From Clostridia bacterium (GTDB lineage Bacteria > Bacillota > Clostridia > Christensenellales > Borkfalkiaceae), in assembly GCA_017522945.1 (NCBI GenBank), contig JAFWXT010000001.1:47234-111233 (forward strand): 64,000 nucleotides of DNA. Reading direction: 5' to 3'. Both the position numbers and the translations under genes were made by a program. The notes beneath the pieces were generated by a model. The model had not been told where the DNA came from and searched no databases. It worked only from the letters and a program-made list of their open reading frames with translations. Below, one piece after another: positions 26,103 through 32,836 of the stretch; the first letter of the stretch is position 1; the number at the start of each line of letters is the position of its first letter.

Positions 26103-27161
26103 ATGTCACTTCAAGATGGAATGTCGGCATTCAATTTGGAGATGCCGAGCAGAGTGCCGCGCACAGAGTATTCGGCGCACGAACATTGGGATCTTATCAA
26201 TGCGGTTTTAGGAACAAACGTAAGTCATATGTCGTCTCAAGAAGAAAGAGACCGATCAAGTAGCGCTTTTATGAAAGCCTGGAATTATGATTATCAGTGG
26301 GGAGCAACGATTTTTTCTGGCGACCTTGGAAAATATCATACCAGTATGGGGCATGCAAATTTTAAGGCGGGTAATGTTGATTTTGATGATTGCGTCGGCA
26401 GTTGTTTTAAATCTGTAGAAGAAGTTTTAAACTTTGACCCGCTTAATTCGTTGCCTGCATATAATAATAGCACTCTTATAAAAAGATTCAATCAAATGTA
26501 TGAAAATAGAACTAAAGCGCTTCCTACTGCCGTTCATAGTGTAGGCACGTATATTTCTGCTGTTTCAGGTTTTATAGACCTTTTTGGGTGGGAATTTTTC
26601 TTGGAAGCATTGGCTGAAGACTCTACGCGACTTGGCAAAATAATGGAACGCTATTCTCAATGGCTACAAAAATATTTTAATGCAATGGCGGAGTGCGATT
26701 CTCCTGTGATTTTGGTTCATGACGATATTGTTTGGACGTCTGGACCTTTTGTGTCTCCTGAATGGTATAGAAAATACGTTTTTCCTTGTTATAAAAGATA
26801 CCTTGCGCCGTTAAAAGAAGCGGGAAAGAAGGTGTTATTTTGTTCTGACGGAAATTACAGTATGTTTATTGACGATATAGCAGATTGTAAATTTGATGGT
26901 TTTATTATGGAGCCGATGACCGATATGGCGTATATTGCAGAGAAATACGGAAAAACACACGTGTTTATAGGTAACGCAGATACAAGAGTTCTTTTAACCG
27001 GCACAAAAGAAGAAATTGAAAATGAAGTTAAACGCTGTATGGATATTGGTAAGAAATGTCCAGGTTTTATAATGGCAGTGGGCAATCATATTCCTTCGAA
27101 TACTCCCGTTGAAAACGCGCTTTGGTACAATGAATGTTATGAAAAGATGAGTAAACGATAA
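26103..27161 (+). CDS. uroporphyrinogen decarboxylase-family (UroD/MtaA-like) protein
   Basis: A 352-residue TIM-barrel protein of the URO-D superfamily. Recognisable parts are the central FIDLFGWEFFLEALAEDSTRLGKIMERY, the strand ending VILVHDDIVWTSGPFVSPEWYRKYVFP and the late FIMAVGNHIPSNTPVENALWY. The HDD and GNHIPSNTP elements are shared with corrinoid methyltransferases (MtaA/CmuA) rather than with haem-pathway HemE, whose N-terminal arginine-rich RPVWxMRQAGR motif is absent. No corrinoid protein is encoded nearby. Likely a methyl-transfer or uncharacterised decarboxylase-like enzyme; substrate unknown. GAGGAAT is the ribosome-binding site. Confidence 0.8.
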   Translation: MSLQDGMSAFNLEMPSRVPRTEYSAHEHWDLINAVLGTNVSHMSSQEERDRSSSAFMKAWNYDYQWGATIFSGDLGKYHTSMGHANFKAGNVDFDDCVGSCFKSVEEVLNFDPLNSLPAYNNSTLIKRFNQMYENRTKALPTAVHSVGTYISAVSGFIDLFGWEFFLEALAEDSTRLGKIMERYSQWLQKYFNAMAECDSPVILVHDDIVWTSGPFVSPEWYRKYVFPCYKRYLAPLKEAGKKVLFCSDGNYSMFIDDIADCKFDGFIMEPMTDMAYIAEKYGKTHVFIGNADTRVLLTGTKEEIENEVKRCMDIGKKCPGFIMAVGNHIPSNTPVENALWYNECYEKMSKR

Positions 27162-27258
27162 AAAGAATACGAAGGTTATTTTATAGCGCGCAAGCAAAAA
27201 TAAAACAAATTAACTGCTTATAATAAATAGCCATTTATGAAGTAAAACAAAATAATTA

Positions 27259-27295
27259 AACACCGCCTTATTTTTAGGGCGGTGTTGTTTTTTTA
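27259..27295 (+). terminator. intrinsic terminator after the UroD-like gene
   Basis: The stem AACACCGCC/GGCGGTGTT is followed by GTTTTTTT. Confidence 0.88.
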
Positions 27296-27297
27296 AA

Positions 27298-27342
27298 GTG
27301 TATTTAAAAGTGTATTTAAAGCGTATTTAAAGCGTGCAAACA
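27298..27342 (+). repeat. tandem 11-12-bp iterations upstream of fic
   Basis: Successive units GTGTATTTAAAA, GTGTATTTAAA, GCGTATTTAAA and GCGTGCAAACA. One to two related units occur at about 23690-23722. Possibly an extended protein-binding array. Confidence 0.55.
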
Positions 27343-27351
27343 AAAAGGCAT

Positions 27352-27446
27352 TTCTCGTAAAAAATAACTATATTTACGAGAAACTTTATTGTTTTAAGAG
27401 AAAACCTATTGACTTTTCTCGTAAAAAGTTTTATAATTTATGAGAA
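27352..27446 (+). promoter_or_regulatory. fic promoter with two inverted-repeat operators
   Basis: The promoter is TTGACT (27409-27414), 17 nt, TATAAT (27432-27437). Operator 1, TTCTCGTAAA-N11-TTTACGAGAA (27352-27382), has perfect arms. Operator 2, TTCTCGTAAA-N11-TTTATGAGAA (27416-27446), covers the spacer and -10. Half-site centres are 21 bp apart, two helical turns, so binding at operator 2 should block RNA polymerase. Confidence 0.8.
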
Positions 27447-27469
27447 AGCATTATGAAGAGGTGTATTTT

Positions 27470-28519
27470 ATGAGAGATTTTAATTACTCTTTACTAAAGG
27501 ACCTAAAATTGGATTTCGAAATCGTTAGTTATTTAACGGCTATTCACGAAGCGAAGGGCAAACAAGAGCTTTATTTAAAGCAACAGCCAGAAAAACTTAA
27601 TAAACTTATTGAAATAGCAAAAGTTCAAAGTACAGAATCTTCTAACGAAATTGAAGGTATAAGAACTACGAATACGAGATTAAAACAGCTATTAACGGAT
27701 AGAACTACGCCTAAAAATCGTGACGAAGAAGAAATCGCAGGGTATAGGGACGTGCTGAACATTATTCACGAAAGTTTTGAGTATATTCCTATGACTTCAA
27801 ACTATATTTTGCAACTTCATAAGATTTTATATAGTCACTCAAGCAAGAGTATCGGTGGAAAATTTAAGAACGTTCAAAACTATATTACTTTGACTGAGAA
27901 CGGCAAGGAAAGTATTTTGTTTACTCCGCCTGCGCCTTACGAAACGCCCGATGCGATAGAGAAGATTTGCAACGAATTTAATATCGCAATTTCAAAGTGC
28001 GAAGTAGATCCGCTTATTTTAATTCCTATTTTTATTCACGATTTTTTGTGCATACACCCGTTTTCGGACGGTAATGGTAGAATGAGTAGACTTCTCACCA
28101 CGCTACTCTTATATAGAAACGGTTATATGGTGGGTAAATATATTTCTTTAGAATCTAAAATCGCCAAGAATAAAAACGCTTATTACGATGCATTAGAAAA
28201 GGCGCAAGCAGGTTGGGATGAAGGAAAAGAAGACCCTGTTCCGTTTATCAAGTATTTGCTTGGTACGATTATCTCGGCTTATAGAGACTTTGAAGATAGA
28301 ATGGAAATTGTAAGCGAAAGTGAGTCGGCGCTTGATATGGTTAGAAAAGCCGTAGCGAACAAAATCGGTAAGTTTACCAAAATGGATATCGTGGCAATGT
28401 GTCCGTCGCTTAGCAATAGTTCGGTAGAAAGTTCGCTTAAAAAACTTACAAAAGAAGGTTTTATCGAAAAGAAAGGCGCAAGCCGTGCAACCTATTATGT
28501 AAAAATAGAGAAAATTTAA
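27470..28519 (+). CDS. Fic-family AMPylase (class II) with C-terminal winged helix
   Basis: A 349-residue protein; the start at 27470 follows AAGAGGTG, while an in-frame ATG at 27440 lies in the promoter. Domains: an N-terminal Fic/DOC module with the inhibitory helix SxxxEG in SSNEIEGI (about 60-67), a Fic core with the complete catalytic motif HPFSDGNGRMSR (about 191-202), and a C-terminal winged-helix segment (about 290-349, FTKMDIVAMCPSLSNSSVESSLKKLTKEGF). Fic enzymes transfer AMP to target proteins; class II forms are held inactive in cis. The DNA-binding tail may read the operators upstream and autoregulate. The gene lies 67 bp before the restriction-modification operon. Confidence 0.93.
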   Translation: MRDFNYSLLKDLKLDFEIVSYLTAIHEAKGKQELYLKQQPEKLNKLIEIAKVQSTESSNEIEGIRTTNTRLKQLLTDRTTPKNRDEEEIAGYRDVLNIIHESFEYIPMTSNYILQLHKILYSHSSKSIGGKFKNVQNYITLTENGKESILFTPPAPYETPDAIEKICNEFNIAISKCEVDPLILIPIFIHDFLCIHPFSDGNGRMSRLLTTLLLYRNGYMVGKYISLESKIAKNKNAYYDALEKAQAGWDEGKEDPVPFIKYLLGTIISAYRDFEDRMEIVSESESALDMVRKAVANKIGKFTKMDIVAMCPSLSNSSVESSLKKLTKEGFIEKKGASRATYYVKIEKI

Positions 28520-28586
28520 AACTTTTATAAGTATGAAGGAAGACGTTGTATTTTAGTGTGGTAGAATAAACTAAGGAGAAATAAAA

Positions 28587-30632
28587 ATGGCTAAAAAAAT
28601 ACAATCTGTAGAACCAAATATTGCAGACTTAGTAAATGGTTGGTTGAAATCATATAAAGTAGATTATAAATTAGAACAAGAATCTTTGAATACGGAAATT
28701 GACCTGGCGCTTAATGACTACTACTCAAAGAGTGGCGGAAAGGGTGGTAATAGACCAGACGCTAAACTTTTATTGCGCTCTAAAGACGGCAAAGATTATC
28801 CTATCTTAATTGAATATAAGGGTTATAAAGACAAACTAATTAAGTTAGATAGTGAAGGCAATATTGCAAATAAATTAGCAAATGGGCAACCTGATTATAA
28901 CAATATTAAATCGTTTGCAGTAAATGGTGCGGTTCACTATGCAAATGCTATTCTCCATTACACAAGTTATACAGACGTTATTGCTATAGGTGTTACAGGC
29001 TATAAAGATGATAATGGTATGTTAATACATTCTATCGGTGTATATTACGTAGCAAAAAGCAATTTTGGTATGGGACAAGAAGTTGCAGAATATACCGACC
29101 TTTCCTTCTTGAAAAAGGAACATTTTAGCGATTTTATTGAAAAGGTTAAATATTTATCACTAACTAAAGACGAAATTGAAAAATTAAAAGAACGCAGAGA
29201 AGAAGAAATAACGGCAAGCCTTGTAAAATTAAATAACGATATTTTCAAAGAAGAAAAAGGGCTCAGTGAAAATGACCGTGTTTATCTTGTTGCCGCTTCT
29301 ATTATGGCAACGCTTGGTGATGCCGAAAATAAAGTATATCCCTTAACAAAGACTGATTTGAAATCGTCAGATGAAGTAGGCAATACCGATGGCGATATTA
29401 TGATAAGAAAAATTGAGGCTTTCCTTGGTGCTAAAAAGTTACCCAAAGACAAGAAAGACTTAATTGTTAGAACTCTTAAAAACACGTTGACGACGGACAA
29501 TATCAATAAACCAACGAACGGTGAAAGTCAATTAAAACGTGTGTTTATAAAGATAATTGACGATTTGGGTATTTACTATAAAATTGGCTTGACGACTGAT
29601 TTTACTGGTAAATTATTTAATGAAATGTATTCTTGGCTTGGTTTTTCACAAGACCAACTTAACGACGTTGTTTTAACACCGTCTTATGTTTCAACACTTC
29701 TTTGCCGTCTTGCAAGAGTAGATATGGATTCCTACGTTTGGGACTTTGCGACTGGTTCGGCTGGGCTTTTGGTTGCAGCAATGAATGAAATGTTAATAGA
29801 TGCAAAAGAGAAAATTCAATCCCCCGAAGAACTTGCATTAAAATCAGCACACATAAAAGCAAATCAATTACTAGGGTTAGAAATACTTTCAAACGTTTAT
29901 ATGCTTGCTGTGTTAAATATGATTTTAATGGGCGATGGTAGTTCTAATATCTTAAATAAGGACTCATTAACTTTTAACGGTCATTACGGTTTTGGTAAAA
30001 CAAATGAAAAATTCCCTGCGACAGCGTTTGTTTTGAATCCACCTTATTCAGCTCCTGGTAATGGCATGGTATTTGTGGAAAAAGCGCTTTCAATGATGAA
30101 TAAAGGTTTTGCGGCAATAATTATTCAAAATTCGGCAGGCTCTGGTAAAGCTACTGAGTTCAATAAACGTATATTGAAACGCAATACACTTATTGCAAGT
30201 ATTAAAATGCCTATTGATTTATTTGTTGGAAAATCAAGCGTTCAAACCTACGTTTACGTATTCCGTGTTGGTGAAGCACACCAAAAAGATGATATCGTAA
30301 AGTTTATTGATTTTTCTAATGATGGTTATACGAGAACAAACCGTAAAAAAGCAAGCAAGAATTTGTTTGATAGCGATAGGGCAAAAGAACGTTATCAAGA
30401 AGTGGTTGATTTAGTCCGTTACGGTAAGTCAAAGTTAAAAATCTTTACGGAAAAAGAATATTATGAAGGTACTATAAACCCTGAAAGTGGTGCTGACTGG
30501 AATCAAACAGCACCTATTGATACGAAACCTACACTTGAAGATTTTAAAAAGACTGTAAGCGATTATCTTGCGTGGGAAGTTTCAACCTTATTAAAAGGAC
30601 ATAATAAGGAGAATGACCGCCTGGGAAAATAG
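28587..30632 (+). CDS. BcgI-like nuclease-methylase subunit (type IIB/IIG restriction-modification)
   Basis: A 681-residue fusion of an endonuclease and an N6-adenine methylase. Near the N-terminus, RPDAKLLL with D58 and LIEYKGYK with E76 and K78 form a PD-x17-ExK nuclease site. The gamma-class methylase follows: SAM loop WDFATGSAGLL and catalytic NPPYS, with helical linkers. This layout and size match the A subunit of BcgI (nuclease plus methylase), which works with a separate specificity subunit; here that gene follows directly. CTAAGGAGAAATAAAA is the ribosome-binding site. The last codons run through an apparent -1 frameshift signal ending at the TAG stop, so some product may continue into the specificity frame. 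Confidence 0.85.
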   Translation: MAKKIQSVEPNIADLVNGWLKSYKVDYKLEQESLNTEIDLALNDYYSKSGGKGGNRPDAKLLLRSKDGKDYPILIEYKGYKDKLIKLDSEGNIANKLANGQPDYNNIKSFAVNGAVHYANAILHYTSYTDVIAIGVTGYKDDNGMLIHSIGVYYVAKSNFGMGQEVAEYTDLSFLKKEHFSDFIEKVKYLSLTKDEIEKLKERREEEITASLVKLNNDIFKEEKGLSENDRVYLVAASIMATLGDAENKVYPLTKTDLKSSDEVGNTDGDIMIRKIEAFLGAKKLPKDKKDLIVRTLKNTLTTDNINKPTNGESQLKRVFIKIIDDLGIYYKIGLTTDFTGKLFNEMYSWLGFSQDQLNDVVLTPSYVSTLLCRLARVDMDSYVWDFATGSAGLLVAAMNEMLIDAKEKIQSPEELALKSAHIKANQLLGLEILSNVYMLAVLNMILMGDGSSNILNKDSLTFNGHYGFGKTNEKFPATAFVLNPPYSAPGNGMVFVEKALSMMNKGFAAIIIQNSAGSGKATEFNKRILKRNTLIASIKMPIDLFVGKSSVQTYVYVFRVGEAHQKDDIVKFIDFSNDGYTRTNRKKASKNLFDSDRAKERYQEVVDLVRYGKSKLKIFTEKEYYEGTINPESGADWNQTAPIDTKPTLEDFKKTVSDYLAWEVSTLLKGHNKENDRLGK

Positions 30633-30673
30633 ATGCCCTACTCAGCGACGCTCTCCGGAAGGTTGAGTGGGGC
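30606..30673 (+). promoter_or_regulatory. candidate programmed -1 ribosomal frameshift signal
   Basis: AAGGAG (30606-30611), 11 nt, then slippery heptamer G_GGA_AAA (30623-30629) in the methylase frame, directly followed by its TAG stop (30630-30632). After a 5-nt spacer comes a 10-bp stem, GCCCTACTCA (30635-30644) with TGAGTGGGGC (30664-30673), with one U-G pair. Slipping -1 gives GGG AAA ATA GAT and enters the specificity frame, which is open from 30617 to 31735. The layout parallels E. coli dnaX. Confidence 0.6.
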
Positions 30674-30691
30674 GAATATAAACTGGGAGAT

Positions 30692-31735
30692 TTGTTTGAG
30701 ATAGAAAACACTTTAAGTTTTAATACGGATAAAATTATTGACGGTACGGAATATGATTATGTGACGAGAACTTCATTAAATCAAGGAATTCTTTGCACAA
30801 CAGGATTTGTGAATAGTGAGAATATAAATCCTGCTGGAACTTGGAGTTTAGGACTATTACAAATGGATTTTTTCTACCGAGAGAAACCGTGGTATGCAGG
30901 ACAATTTGTTAGAAAAATTATTCCTAAAATTGAAATTAACAAAGCAAGCAGATTATTTTTTTCTACTATATTAAATAAGCAAAAGCAAAGATTACTATCA
31001 GTTCTTGTTCGTGATGTAGATAAAATATTTAGAGATACAAAAATCAAACTACCAACAAAATGTAAACAAATTGATTTTGAATTTATGGAGAACTTTGTCG
31101 CCGAGCTGGAATCTCGTCGTGTCGCCGAGCTGGAATCTTATTTATTAGCCACAGGATTAAAAGATTACATTTTAACAGAACAAGAAGAAAAAGCATTAAA
31201 CGATTTTAATAGCCTTGAATGGAAAGAATTTAATTTAGAAAAACTTTTTGGTAAGGCAACGCGTGGTAAACGCTTAAAAAGCGATGATAGAATTATAGGG
31301 GCATTACCTTTTGTTACCGCAGGGGAAGCAGATGAAGGTATATCAGCGTTTATAGGAAATAGAGTTGAAGTTTTTGAAAGTAATACAACGACTATTGATA
31401 TGTTCGGTTCAGCAAAATATCGTAATTATAGATATGGTGCCGATGATCACGTTGCCGTAGTTCATACGGAAATGCTTCCGATTAAAGCGGCAATATTTGT
31501 AACTTCAGCAATTCATAAGGCGGCACATACTGGCGAGTTTAATTATGGGCATAATTTTTATGCAAAAGATGCAGATGCCCTTAATGTTAAATTGCCAGCA
31601 AAAGGTGATGTCCCCGATTATGAGTTTATGAAAAACTATATATCGGCAATACAAAAACTCGTCATCAAAGACGTGGTTTTGTATGCCGATTCAAAAATCG
31701 AAGCAACAAAAAGTTTAGTTAAAACAAGCAAATAA
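30692..31735 (+). CDS. specificity subunit of the restriction-modification system (HsdS/BcgIB-like)
   Basis: Recognises the DNA target for the upstream nuclease-methylase. From TTG 30692 it has 347 residues, close to BcgI B. There are two target-recognition domains (about 1-125 and 165-340), each beginning with an E-W-x-E-(Y/F) type lead-in (VEWGEYKLGDLF in the extended frame; LEWKEFNLEKLFGK) and separated by a helical linker with a doubled VAELES element. No good start exists: TTG 30692 lacks a spaced ribosome-binding site and would discard the conserved KIDALLSDALRKVEWGEYKL segment encoded just upstream in the same frame. The true N-terminus is probably reached by frameshifting from the methylase gene, or the start has been lost. 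Confidence 0.82.
   Translation: MFEIENTLSFNTDKIIDGTEYDYVTRTSLNQGILCTTGFVNSENINPAGTWSLGLLQMDFFYREKPWYAGQFVRKIIPKIEINKASRLFFSTILNKQKQRLLSVLVRDVDKIFRDTKIKLPTKCKQIDFEFMENFVAELESRRVAELESYLLATGLKDYILTEQEEKALNDFNSLEWKEFNLEKLFGKATRGKRLKSDDRIIGALPFVTAGEADEGISAFIGNRVEVFESNTTTIDMFGSAKYRNYRYGADDHVAVVHTEMLPIKAAIFVTSAIHKAAHTGEFNYGHNFYAKDADALNVKLPAKGDVPDYEFMKNYISAIQKLVIKDVVLYADSKIEATKSLVKTSK
31097..31138 (+). repeat. 24-bp tandem repeat in the specificity linker
   Basis: GTCGCCGAGCTGGAATCT occurs at 31097-31114 and again at 31121-31138, a period of 24 bp, or eight codons (VAELESRR then VAELESYL). The copies are identical over 18 bp and GC-rich against AT-rich surroundings. It sits in the spacer between the two recognition domains. 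Confidence 0.9.
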
Positions 31736-31747
31736 CAAAGGAGAAAT

Positions 31748-32515
31748 ATGAAAAGGATAAATAACCTTAAAGAATTATCCAATGAGTTTCTTAAGTGGAA
31801 AAACAAGGTTAATAAAGTTAATAGGTATTATGAATCTAAATTATTGGATTTGTTATATGATAATTGTGAATTGTTTGGGTATGAAATTCCTAAAAGAAGT
31901 AATTTTTTTAGAGGGAGAATTTTCGATATAGAAGAGGTAGTATCGACAAATAATCAATATGAAGAGTGGCGAAACGACACCTTAACGAATTTTCAGGGTT
32001 ATTCAAAAAATGATTCCGGCGCTCCACCTGCAAAATACGCCATTGAAAATCGCTTAAATGGAAAAGGAATATCATATCTTTATACTTGTAAGGATGTAAA
32101 TACGGTTGTTTATGAACTTCGTCCTACCATAAATGAAAAAATATCTATTGCAGAATTTGTTGCGAAAAAAGACCTTCTTTTTGCCGATTTAACGAATTTT
32201 AAAGCGAATCAAATGGAGCGCGATATGGAAAGTCAGCTCCTTACCGATTTATTAAGAAAGATAGCTGAAGAATTTTCAATTCCACACAACATAGGGCATA
32301 ATTATTCCTTCACTCAATATTTGGCAGGACACTTTGCAAATATGGGCTTTGACGGTATAATTTTTAAGAGTTCATTAGACTCTAAGGGTGAAAACTACGT
32401 CTTTTTTAACCCTAAGGACTGTGAAGCGATACGCTCGGATTTGTATATAGTAAATGGAATATCTATAACGCATAATCCAATTGCAAGACAAGATATTAAG
32501 TATTACGACGAATAA
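31748..32515 (+). CDS. RES-domain protein (putative NAD-degrading toxin/effector)
   Basis: A 255-residue protein whose second half carries the RES fold: FFRGRIF with the motif arginine (about 54), YLYTCKDVNTVVYELRP with the glutamate (about 113-125), FTQYLAGHFANMGFDGIIFKSSL with the serine, and ENYVFFNPKDC at the end. RES toxins degrade NAD+ by phosphorolysis. They are normally paired with a Xre-type antitoxin with a DUF2384 tail; none is adjacent. AAAGGAG precedes the ATG, 12 bp after the specificity gene, so it is part of the restriction operon. It may be an abortive-infection arm of the system. Confidence 0.78.
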   Translation: MKRINNLKELSNEFLKWKNKVNKVNRYYESKLLDLLYDNCELFGYEIPKRSNFFRGRIFDIEEVVSTNNQYEEWRNDTLTNFQGYSKNDSGAPPAKYAIENRLNGKGISYLYTCKDVNTVVYELRPTINEKISIAEFVAKKDLLFADLTNFKANQMERDMESQLLTDLLRKIAEEFSIPHNIGHNYSFTQYLAGHFANMGFDGIIFKSSLDSKGENYVFFNPKDCEAIRSDLYIVNGISITHNPIARQDIKYYDE

Positions 32516-32537
32516 TAAAACCCAAAGGAGATTTTAT

Positions 32538-32657
32538 ATGCCCGATATACGTGGACATTTGACCGTTGCTGTTTTCTTTAATTTTTCTAAGGCTTTCAAT
32601 CAACTTAAAAGTGCCAAAATGGCACTAAAAACAAAAAAAGTGCCAAAATGGCACTAA
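32538..32657 (+). pseudogene. stump of a fourth gene in the restriction operon, cut by the right repeat
   Basis: AAAGGAG with a 7-nt spacer leads to ATG 32538, and the frame reads MPDIRGH before it runs into the 106-bp repeat at 32557. It then continues through non-coding-like repeat sequence to TAA at 32655. The strong ribosome-binding site and abrupt change suggest the front of a real gene whose remainder was lost by recombination at the repeat. Confidence 0.5.
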
Positions 32658-32662
32658 AAGTT
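32557..32662 (+). repeat. 106-bp direct repeat, right copy (island boundary)
   Basis: Matches 22595-22700 with 3 mismatches and no gaps. Contains both AGTGCCA-AAA-TGGCACT palindromes (32610-32626 and 32639-32655), here perfect. Unlike the left copy, no MNT-HepT promoter or genes follow. Confidence 0.9.
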
Positions 32663-32681
32663 TTTAAATTTACAAAAAAAA

Positions 32682-32719
32682 GGGCAGGTATCCAATAAAT
32701 AGGATATCTGCCTGTTTTT
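32682..32719 (+). terminator. intrinsic terminator at the island's right end
   Basis: GGCAGGTATCC pairs with GGATATCTGCC (one G-U) across an AATAAATA loop and is followed by TGTTTTTA. It ends the restriction-operon transcript. Confidence 0.75.
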
Positions 32720-32749
32720 ATATTTAACTGAATTATTTTAAATTGGGTA

Positions 32750-32778
32750 TTGACAAGGTATGTTAAAAGTAGTATAAT
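32750..32778 (+). promoter_or_regulatory. promoter of the serine hydrolase gene
   Basis: TTGACA (32750-32755), 17 nt, TATAAT (32773-32778), a perfect consensus pair. Confidence 0.9.
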
Positions 32779-32836
32779 GCTAGAGTTGATATAATATTAT
32801 TATGTTATACTATTTAATGATTAAGGATAAGGGAAA

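Noticed and set aside
26103..27161. HemE (haem biosynthesis uroporphyrinogen decarboxylase)
   Set aside because: The N-terminal RPVWxMRQAGR motif is absent and no haem genes are nearby; the sequence looks like the methyltransferase branch of the superfamily.
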